Shown piece after piece: positions 23,911-33,673 of a DNA stretch of 33,673 nt (positions are counted from its first letter, which is position 1; every line of letters begins with the position of its first letter). The DNA comes from Caldilineales bacterium. GTDB taxonomy: Bacteria > Chloroflexota > Anaerolineae > JAAEKA01. Under the pieces are notes generated by a model. It worked only from the letters and a program-made list of their open reading frames with translations. It made no database searches and was not told the origin of the DNA. Made by a program: the position numbers and the translations under genes. Location of the stretch: positions 1 to 33,673 of the forward strand of contig JANWYQ010000179.1 in the NCBI GenBank assembly GCA_025055015.1, read 5' to 3'.

Positions 23911-26754
23911 ATGACCGAGAAATACAACCCCCAAGAGATCGAGCGCAAGTGGCAACAGCGGTGGGAGGCCGACGGCCTGTACCGCACCGTGGAGGACCCC
24001 AACCGCCCGAAGTTCTACTTCTTGACCATGCTGCCCTATCCGTCGGGCGACCTGCACATCGGCCACTGGTACGCCATGACGCCCAGCGACGCAGCCGCGC
24101 GCTATCGGCGGATGCGGGGCTACAACGTCTTCTTCCCCATCGGCTTCGACGCCTTCGGCTTGCCCGCCGAGAACGCGGCCATCAAGCACGGCATCCACCC
24201 CTACCGGTGGACCATGGCCAACATCGAGCGCATGCGTCGGCAGCTGCGCTCCATGGGCGCCATGTGGGCTTGGGACCGGGAGGCGGTCACCTGCGACCCA
24301 GAGTACTACAAGTGGACCCAGTGGTTCTTCTTGAAGCTGTACGACCACGGCCTGGCCTACCGCAAGTTCCAGGCGGTAGACTTCTGTCCCTCGTGCAACA
24401 CCACCCTGGCGCGCGAGCAGGTGTGGGGAGAGGACAAACGCTGCGAGCGCTGCGACACGCCGGTGATCAAGAAGGAGCTGGAGCAGTGGTTCTTCAAGAT
24501 CACCAACTACGCCGAGGAGCTGTTGCGCTTCGACGGCATTGACTGGCCGGAGCGGGTGCGGCTCATGCAGACCAACTGGGTCGGCCGGTCGGAGGGCGCC
24601 GAGGTGGTCTTCACCGTGGCGCCGGAGTGCCTGCCCGACGCAGCGCCGGGCGAGGAGCGGCTGGTGGTGTTCACCACCCGGCCCGACACCCTGTGGGGCG
24701 CCACCTTCATGGTGCTGGCGCCGGAGCATCCTCTGGTGGCGCGCATCACCACGGAGGAGCAGCGCAGCCAGGTGGAGGCCTACGTGGAGCAGGCCCGCCG
24801 CCTGGACGAGATCACCCGCACGGCGGCGGACAAGGAGAAGACCGGCGTCTTCACCGGCGCCTACGCGGTCAACCCGGTCAACGGCCGGCGCATCCCCATC
24901 TGGATCGGCGACTACGTGATGATGACCTACGGCACCGGCGCCATCATGGGAGTGCCCAGCCACGACGAGCGCGACTTTGCGTTTGCGCTGAAGTACGGCC
25001 TGCCCATCGTGCCCGTGATCGAGCGGCCCGACGGCCGGGCCAAGAGCCTGGTGTGGGAGGGCTCGGTGCGCGCCGGCTTCGCCCAGGCGTTGGCCGAGGC
25101 CGATATTCCCTTCGAGTACGTCGCCATCCCCGACCGCGGCCGCTTCTTCGGCGTGACCCTGACCGACGGCGCTGCCATAGACGCCTACGCGCGGCTGCTG
25201 CAGAGCTACCTGCACCCCGGCCACTGGGCCGACATCGTGGGCATGCGCTGGCATGTGGTGTTCGACGACGGCATCATGACCCTGGACTCGGCCGAGGCGG
25301 ACCAGGCCATCATGGCCCGCTGCCATGCCGGCTACGACTACATGCGTCGGTTCCAGACCACCATGCAGATGTGGCACGCGGCCGAGTGGTACCGCGACGT
25401 GCTGTTCCACGACCAGTTCGGCACCATGATCAACTCCGGGCCCTTTACCGGCACGCCGGGCGACCGGGCCAAGGCCGCGGTGATCGCCTGGCTGGAGGAA
25501 CAAGGGATCGGCAAGGCGGCGGTCGCCTACCGCCTGCGGGACTGGTTGATCAGCCGACAGCGCTACTGGGGCGCGCCCATCCCCATCGTTTACTGTCCAA
25601 GTTGCGGCACGGTGCCGGTGCCTTATGGCGACCTACCTGTGCTGCTGCCGGAGGACGCCGAGTTCCTGCCCACCGGCGAGAGCCCCCTGAAGTTCCACGA
25701 GGGGTTCCGCTACGTCAAGTGTCCGCGGTGCGGCGGCGACGCTGAACGGGAAACCGACACCATGGACACCTTCATGTGCTCCTCCTGGTACCAGTATGCC
25801 TACATCTCCCCCTATCATAAGGCGGGCCAGCGGCTGAGCCCCGACGACCTGCCTTGGGACAAGGAGAAGGGAGACTACTGGCTGCCGGTGGACCAGTACA
25901 CGGGCGGCATTGAGCACGCCAACATGCACCTGATCTACACCCGCTTCTTCACCAAGGCGATGCGGGACATGGGGCTGGTGCCCTTCGACGAGCCCATGCT
26001 GCGCCTGTTCAACCAAGGCATCATCCTGGGCGAGGACAACGAGAAGATGTCCAAGAGCCGCGGCAACGTGGTGGCGCCCGATGACCTGGTGGAGCGCTAC
26101 GGCGCGGACACGGTGCGCGCCTACCTGATGTTCATCGGCCCGTGGGAGATGGGCGGCCCGTGGAACAGCCGCGGCATTGAGGGGGTCTATCGCTTCATGC
26201 AGGACGTGTGGAGCCTGGTGGTGGACGAGGCCGACGGCCGTCCAGCGCAGCCTCCTGCCGAAAAGGAGGTGCGCGACCTGCGCCGGCTCGCCCACCAGAC
26301 CATCCGCGACGTCACCAACGACATCGAGACCTTCAGCTTCAACACGGCGGTGGCCAAGCTGATGGCCCTGCGCAACGCCTTGAAGGCTGGCCGCAGCGCC
26401 CTGGCCGGCACTCCCGCCTGGGACGAGGCAGTGGACAACCTGCTGTTGCTGCTGGCGCCCATTGCGCCGCACATCGCTGAGGAGCTATGGCAGCGCCGCC
26501 ACCCCGGCCCTAGCGTGCACCTGCAGGCCTGGCCCACCTGGGACCCCGAGGTGGCCAAGGAGGAGACGGTGACCCTGGTGGTGCAAGTGAACGGCAAGGT
26601 GCGCGGCAAGGTCGAGGCGCCTGCGGGCGTGGACGAGGCCACCGCGCGCCAGCTGGCCTTGGCCGAGCCCAACGTCCAGCGCCACATCGAGGGCAAGACC
26701 ATCCGCAAGGTGATCTTTGCCGAGGGCAAGCTGGTCAACATCGTTGTTGGCTAG
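23911..26754 (+). CDS. leuS: Leucyl-tRNA synthetase with an expanded editing-domain region
   Basis: A 947-residue class I synthetase that charges tRNA-Leu. Landmarks are the HIGH motif as HIGH at 49-52 (PYPSGDLHIGHWY), zinc-binding CPSC/CERC, the CP1 editing-domain segment TTRPDTLWGATFMVL and YGTGAIMGVPSHDERDFAFA, SRQRYWGAPIPIVYC, and KMSKS at 712-716. The C-terminal domain ends in VQVNGKVRGKVEAP and RKVIFAEGKLVNIVVG. I chose the ATG at 23911 because GAGGA lies eight bases upstream and MTEKYNPQEIERKWQQRW is the family's usual start; the frame is open further upstream through the T-box terminator. Residues about 376-504, between PVIERPDG and MINSGPFTG, replace a link of about 20 residues in E. 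coli LeuRS and explain why the protein is nearly 90 residues longer than the usual 860. Confidence 0.97.
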   Translation: MTEKYNPQEIERKWQQRWEADGLYRTVEDPNRPKFYFLTMLPYPSGDLHIGHWYAMTPSDAAARYRRMRGYNVFFPIGFDAFGLPAENAAIKHGIHPYRWTMANIERMRRQLRSMGAMWAWDREAVTCDPEYYKWTQWFFLKLYDHGLAYRKFQAVDFCPSCNTTLAREQVWGEDKRCERCDTPVIKKELEQWFFKITNYAEELLRFDGIDWPERVRLMQTNWVGRSEGAEVVFTVAPECLPDAAPGEERLVVFTTRPDTLWGATFMVLAPEHPLVARITTEEQRSQVEAYVEQARRLDEITRTAADKEKTGVFTGAYAVNPVNGRRIPIWIGDYVMMTYGTGAIMGVPSHDERDFAFALKYGLPIVPVIERPDGRAKSLVWEGSVRAGFAQALAEADIPFEYVAIPDRGRFFGVTLTDGAAIDAYARLLQSYLHPGHWADIVGMRWHVVFDDGIMTLDSAEADQAIMARCHAGYDYMRRFQTTMQMWHAAEWYRDVLFHDQFGTMINSGPFTGTPGDRAKAAVIAWLEEQGIGKAAVAYRLRDWLISRQRYWGAPIPIVYCPSCGTVPVPYGDLPVLLPEDAEFLPTGESPLKFHEGFRYVKCPRCGGDAERETDTMDTFMCSSWYQYAYISPYHKAGQRLSPDDLPWDKEKGDYWLPVDQYTGGIEHANMHLIYTRFFTKAMRDMGLVPFDEPMLRLFNQGIILGEDNEKMSKSRGNVVAPDDLVERYGADTVRAYLMFIGPWEMGGPWNSRGIEGVYRFMQDVWSLVVDEADGRPAQPPAEKEVRDLRRLAHQTIRDVTNDIETFSFNTAVAKLMALRNALKAGRSALAGTPAWDEAVDNLLLLLAPIAPHIAEELWQRRHPGPSVHLQAWPTWDPEVAKEETVTLVVQVNGKVRGKVEAPAGVDEATARQLALAEPNVQRHIEGKTIRKVIFAEGKLVNIVVG

Positions 26755-26768
26755 AGAACAGAGGGAAG

Positions 26769-26834
26769 GCAAGGAGGCGAGGGAAAGGAGGGGAACGGGA
26801 GCCTCCCTTTTCTCCCCTTCCCTTGTCTCCTTCT
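26769..26834. repeat. Polypurine/polypyrimidine imperfect inverted repeat between leuS and trmB
   Basis: A G/A-only-like arm (26771-26801) is followed by a C/T arm (26803-26833) that is nearly its reverse complement, about 30 bases each, with a few mismatches and one length difference. A transcript could form a long hairpin, and the DNA is prone to triplex (H-DNA) formation. There is no T run, so it is a weak terminator candidate. The purine-rich style resembles the insertion inside trmB. Confidence 0.6.
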
Positions 26835-26851
26835 GACCCGCGGCATTAGCC

Positions 26852-27697
26852 ATGGAACGCCAGATGCGGGTAGGCCGGGCGGAGTTCGAGGTAGACCCCG
26901 CCCGCCAACACTTCGACGACAGCCGCTACGACCAGGGTCGCGGCCTGATCGGCGGCGACCCACGGCTGCGGCCGGCCCACGTCCGCTGGCAGCCGATCCC
27001 GGAAGACCAGCCCTACTTCCGCCTAATTGACATCAGCGCGGAGAAGCGGGCGCGATTGGCGGCATTCCTAGGGACGGAAGGAAAGGGAAGGGAAGAGGGG
27101 AGCTCGGGGGAAGTCAGGAGATCAGAGGAACTCAGGAGCTCGGAGGAGCTCAGGGGAACTAGGGGCGCGACGGCAGGGCCTTTGGAGGTCGAGATCGGGT
27201 TTGGGTCGGGGGAGTTCCTGCTGGGGCGGGCGACGGCGCACCCGGAGCGGCGCTTCCTCGGCTTCGAGGTGAAGCGGGAGCTGTGCCGGGACGTGGTGCG
27301 GGCCATCGAGGCGGCCGGGCTGCGCAACGTGTGGATCAGCGACGACGACGCGCGCTGGGCGCTGCCGCAGCTGGACCTGTGCGGCCGGGTGGCGGTGGTG
27401 CACGTGCTCTACCCCGACCCCTGGTGGAAGCGGCGCCACCACGCCAAGCGGCTGTTCCGCCTGCCCTTCGTGGAGCTCGTGCATAGCCTGCTGGAGCCGG
27501 GCGGCCTGCTGCACGTGCGCACCGACGTGGAGGGCTATGCCCAGCTCATCGAGCAGGTGGTAGCCGAGCACGGCGGCTTCAGCGCCAACGTCCCGACGCT
27601 AGCCGAGCCGTTTGCCGCCGATCCCCCCACGCGCCGCGAGGCCTTCTGCCGCAGCATTGGTCGCCCCTACTCGGTGATGTGCTTTCGGGCGGTGTGA
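26852..27697 (+). CDS. trmB: tRNA (guanine-N7-)-methyltransferase
   Basis: A 281-residue SAM-dependent enzyme expected to methylate G46 in the tRNA variable loop. Motif I reads LEVEIGFGSGEFLL (from about 112), followed by FLGFEVKRELC, and the family signature YPDPWWKRRHHAKRL starts at 187. The C-terminal TRREAFCRSIGRPYSVMCF replaces the usual T.yE....G..iy.l ending. The protein is longer than the usual 210-240 residues for two reasons. It has an N-terminal stretch of about 75 residues that I do not recognise (DDSRYDQGRGLIGG), and an inserted Glu/Arg/Ser-rich segment at about 74-105 encoded by purine-rich repeats. The ATG at 26852 has no good ribosome-binding site, and ATG at 26864 is an alternative. 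It follows leuS by 97 bases and may be co-transcribed with it. Confidence 0.9.
   Translation: MERQMRVGRAEFEVDPARQHFDDSRYDQGRGLIGGDPRLRPAHVRWQPIPEDQPYFRLIDISAEKRARLAAFLGTEGKGREEGSSGEVRRSEELRSSEELRGTRGATAGPLEVEIGFGSGEFLLGRATAHPERRFLGFEVKRELCRDVVRAIEAAGLRNVWISDDDARWALPQLDLCGRVAVVHVLYPDPWWKRRHHAKRLFRLPFVELVHSLLEPGGLLHVRTDVEGYAQLIEQVVAEHGGFSANVPTLAEPFAADPPTRREAFCRSIGRPYSVMCFRAV
27073..27166 (+). repeat. Purine-rich AGGAGCTC-type repeat inserted in trmB
   Basis: GA-rich sequence containing recurrent AGGAGCTC, CTCAGGAG and GGGGAACT units, such as ACTCAGGAGCTCGGAGGAGC. It interrupts trmB between the N-terminal part and methyltransferase motif I, stays in frame, and encodes EGKGREEGSSGEVRRSEELR and similar residues. 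Its composition is unlike the flanking codons. Confidence 0.65.
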
Positions 27698-27710
27698 AGA
27701 GTTGACCGCT

Positions 27711-27726
27711 TGTGCGATGATGCACA
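27711..27726. promoter_or_regulatory. 16-bp dyad upstream of fabF (first of two)
   Basis: TGTGCGATGATGCACA is a perfect 5-6-5 inverted repeat (TGTGC/GCACA). TTGACC (27702-27707) just before it could be a -35 box. The centre lies 52 bases, about five helical turns, from the centre of the second dyad. It may bind a dimeric repressor of fatty-acid genes, but I do not recognise the site. Confidence 0.4.
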
Positions 27727-27762
27727 TTTTCTCGTTCGTCCCACCGCATCCTTCTCCCGCTT

Positions 27763-27778
27763 TGCGTGTTAATACGCA
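27763..27778. promoter_or_regulatory. 16-bp dyad upstream of fabF (second of two)
   Basis: TGCGTGTTAATACGCA is a perfect 5-6-5 inverted repeat (TGCGT/ACGCA) with an AT-rich centre, 69 bases before the fabF start codon. It differs in sequence from the first dyad but has the same geometry. A further hairpin, GGACGGAC (27782-27789) with GTCCGTCC (27804-27811), follows directly. Confidence 0.4.
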
Positions 27779-27847
27779 TATGGACGGACCATGTCCTCCG
27801 GCCGTCCGTCCCTCTTCGGACTTCTATCGTGCCCCCGGAGCACACCT

Positions 27848-29116
27848 ATGACCCAGAACGGCTACCGCAACGGCAAACCACCGCGCGTCGTGATCACCGG
27901 CATCGGCGCGGTCACCCCCCTGGCCCACAACTGGCCTGACACCTGGCGCAACCTGATTGCGGGCGTGTCGGCCGCCCGCACCATCACCCACTTCGACGCC
28001 ACCGACTACCCCACCCGGTTCGCGGCCTCGGTGCGCGATTTCGACCCCACCAAGGTCATGGACGCCAAGGACGCCAAGCGCCTGGGCGCGGTCACTCATT
28101 TCGCCTGGGCCGCCACCGTCGAGGCGATCCAGGATGCTCGCCTGGACCTGAGCCACGAGGACCGGGAGCGGGTCGGCGTTGACATCGGCAGCGCGTTCGG
28201 CGCGCTGGACATCGTGGAGCAGCAGGCGGTGGTGTTGGCCGAGGGAGGGCCTCGCCGCATCCGCCCGGCCATCGGTCCGGCGGTGCTCATCAGCACCACC
28301 CCGTGCTACGTCTCCATCCAGCTGGGCATCACCGGCCCGGTAAACTCCCAGGTCACCGCCTGCGCTACCGGCATCGTCTCCCTAGGCGAGGCCATGCGGC
28401 GCCTGCAGCGGGGGGAGGTGGACGTGATGATCGCCGGCGGCACCGACTCCTTCCAGACCCCTCTGCTGATGGCCACCTTCAGCCGGCTCGGAGCGCTCTC
28501 CACCCGCAACGACGACCCCGTCCACGCCTGCCGCCCCTTCTGCCGCACCCGCGACGGGCTGCTCATGGGCGAGGGCGCCACAATCATGGTGCTGGAGACC
28601 CTGGAGCACGCCCAAGCCCGCGGCGCGCGCATCCTGGCCGAGATCGTCGGCTACGCGCTCACCGCCGACGCCTACAACCTGGCTGCGCCTGACCCGGCCG
28701 GCCGCGGCGCCGCGCGCGCCATGCGCATGGCCATGCAGGAGGCCGGCATTGTGGGCGCCGACGTGGACTACATCTGCGCCCACGGCACCGCCACCCAGCT
28801 CAACGATCCCTCCGAGACGGCAGCCATCAAGCAGGCCCTGGGCGAGGCGGCGTACGACACTCGCATCAGCTCCATCAAGTCCATGCTGGGCCACATGATG
28901 GGCGCTGCCGGCGCAGTCTCCGCCGCCACGCTGGTCGGCGCCATTCAGCACGGCATTGTGCCGCCCACCATCAACTACTTCGAGCCCGACCCCGAGTGCG
29001 ACCTGAACTACGTGCCCAACCGCGCCGAGCCGCGGCAGGTGGACGTGGCCATGTGCAACGCGTTCGGCTTCGGCGGCCAGAACGCCAGCATGGTGATCCG
29101 CCGGTTCGAGCCCTAG
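27848..29116 (+). CDS. fabF: Beta-ketoacyl-ACP synthase II
   Basis: A 422-residue condensing enzyme of fatty-acid elongation that joins malonyl-ACP to acyl-ACP in the cytoplasm. The thiolase fold begins at RVVITGIGAVTPL. The catalytic triad is present: C172 in VTACATGIVSLGEA, H312 in ICAHGTATQLNDPSE and H349 in MLGHMMGAAGAV, with K344 in SSIKSM. All are offset by nine from E. coli FabF (C163, H303, H340, K335). The glycine-rich end NAFGFGGQNASMVI is typical. I chose the ATG at 27848, with CGGAG seven bases upstream, over the 5'-extended frame from 27791, whose first 19 codons cover a hairpin and dyad region. No acpP or other fab gene is adjacent, so it is probably a single-gene unit controlled by the dyads upstream. 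Confidence 0.95.
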   Translation: MTQNGYRNGKPPRVVITGIGAVTPLAHNWPDTWRNLIAGVSAARTITHFDATDYPTRFAASVRDFDPTKVMDAKDAKRLGAVTHFAWAATVEAIQDARLDLSHEDRERVGVDIGSAFGALDIVEQQAVVLAEGGPRRIRPAIGPAVLISTTPCYVSIQLGITGPVNSQVTACATGIVSLGEAMRRLQRGEVDVMIAGGTDSFQTPLLMATFSRLGALSTRNDDPVHACRPFCRTRDGLLMGEGATIMVLETLEHAQARGARILAEIVGYALTADAYNLAAPDPAGRGAARAMRMAMQEAGIVGADVDYICAHGTATQLNDPSETAAIKQALGEAAYDTRISSIKSMLGHMMGAAGAVSAATLVGAIQHGIVPPTINYFEPDPECDLNYVPNRAEPRQVDVAMCNAFGFGGQNASMVIRRFEP

Positions 29117-29149
29117 CACCGTCGAGGGATCGCCGGACGCCAACGCGCA

Positions 29150-29187
29150 GCGGGGCAGGCTAAGGCCTGCCCCGCCTTGCTTTGTTC
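29150..29187 (+). terminator. Terminator between fabF and the convergent iron-sulfur protein gene
   Basis: A perfect 11-bp stem, GCGGGGCAGGC (29150-29160) with GCCTGCCCCGC (29165-29175), has a TAAG loop and is followed by a T-rich CTTGCTTTGTTC. It may act in both directions, since the genes converge here. Confidence 0.8.
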
Positions 29188-29268
29188 TGGGGAGGGCCTA
29201 GACCGTCCCGCCCTTGCCGTTGCCGGGCATGGGCCGAAGGTCCTTCGCCGCCCTCCGGCCGCTGCCGG

Positions 29269-31302
<2,034 letters not shown>

Positions 31303-31398
31303 AGCGAGCTCTCCTTCAGCAGAGAGAGGAGGAGACGGGGCGATCAGCCAACACCACCGCCGTCGTTGCCTGAGTGTAGCCCGGCTGCCCGCGGCGGG

Positions 31399-31416
31399 GT
31401 ATGACCGAAGTCATAC
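31399..31416. promoter_or_regulatory. Perfect 18-bp dyad downstream of the EtfD-like gene promoter
   Basis: GTATGACCGAAGTCATAC has arms GTATGAC/GTCATAC around CGAA. It lies about 17-34 bases downstream of the predicted start site (about 31433) and about 97 bases before the start codon, a position suited to a repressor operator. Confidence 0.5.
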
Positions 31417-31439
31417 AGCGAGGAAGATTTGTTGGCCCC

Positions 31440-31468
31440 ATTGTATCTCGAAACAAGCCGGCGGGCAA
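31440..31468 (-). promoter_or_regulatory. Promoter of the EtfD-like gene
   Basis: On the minus strand TTGCCC (31468-31463), a 17-base spacer and TACAAT (31445-31440). The leader to the start codon would be about 130 bases. This promoter lies in the 264-base gap 31303-31566, which holds no gene. Confidence 0.6.
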
Positions 31469-31472
31469 ACTT

Positions 31473-31489
31473 TTGACGCGTCGCGTCAA
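31473..31489. promoter_or_regulatory. 17-bp dyad upstream of the EtfD-like gene promoter
   Basis: TTGACGCGTCGCGTCAA has perfect seven-base arms around GTC and is centred about 48 bases upstream of the predicted start, just beyond the -35 box. That spacing would suit an activator or a second operator. Confidence 0.5.
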
Positions 31490-31566
31490 GACAACGAACT
31501 CAAGCTGAACCCCGGGCGCCGGTGCGGCCGGCCTCCCAGCAGATTGCCAGGCCAGTTGCGCTCCCC

Positions 31567-33618
<2,052 letters not shown>

Positions 33619-33667
33619 GGACGACCACCATTACAAGACACTAAAGTTCAATCAATTCTTGCAGCTA

Positions 33668-33673
33668 ATTATA
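33668..33673 (-). promoter_or_regulatory. -10 box of the WbpM-like gene (promoter truncated by window edge)
   Basis: A perfect TATAAT on the minus strand occupies the last six bases of the window, 49 bases before the start codon. The -35 box would lie outside. The 55 bases upstream of the gene are clearly AT-richer than the rest of the window. Confidence 0.45.

Overview
This is about 33.7 kb of very GC-rich chromosome with strong third-position G/C codon bias. It most likely comes from a Chloroflexota bacterium, possibly a thermophile, though no 16S gene is present to prove this. Supporting signs are long Pro-Thr repeat tails on exported proteins, Chloroflexota-style C-termini (LFVPLFFRR, LFLPLV), several giant GT-C membrane glycosyltransferases, a CTC-specifier T-box in front of leuS, and short repeats inserted in frame in genes. 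I see no phage, transposase, integrase or CRISPR array.

Layout. (1) 1-1022, plus strand: the 3' end of an unidentified gene, then a DPM1-like family 2 glycosyltransferase. (2) 1035-10969, minus strand: a run of four polytopic membrane proteins (DUF2723 type, GT39/PMT type, PTPS-related type, GT39-like type). Each carries a C-terminal extracytoplasmic beta-rich region with a recurring motif. With the DPM1-like enzyme they suggest a polyprenyl-phosphate-sugar and GT-C envelope glycosylation locus. (3) 11105-21695, plus strand: a tightly packed operon. A secreted PPC-domain protein is followed by an OmpR/PhoB response regulator, a 1278-residue Ig/Fn3-repeat surface protein, a membrane TPR-SH3b protein, a secreted Asp-box propeller and a six-TM GAF-PAS histidine kinase. 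The regulator and kinase enclose three surface-protein genes, joined by ATGA overlaps. This is my best candidate for an undescribed system: an envelope-sensing or surface-assembly module. (4) 21730-21935: a promoter, a foldable non-coding RNA and a terminator-like hairpin, with an architecture that recalls 6S RNA. (5) 21936-23258: an unrecognised, Cys-free, Ala-rich helical protein on the minus strand. It is driven by a good promoter back to back with a perfect-consensus tRNA promoter. (6) 23260-29187, plus strand: tRNA-Ala(CGC), tRNA-Ala(GGC), a terminator, a T-box leader with leuS, trmB with a purine-rich in-frame insertion, and fabF preceded by two dyads. (7) 29269-33673, minus strand: an EtfD/EMO-like membrane iron-sulfur protein with a promoter flanked by two perfect dyads, and a WbpM/CapD-like nucleotide-sugar dehydratase.

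Functionally the window combines envelope polysaccharide or glycoprotein synthesis, a surface-protein two-component operon, and housekeeping genes for translation, fatty-acid elongation and electron transfer to menaquinone. All calls rest on reading the sequence and on family knowledge. No database search was run.
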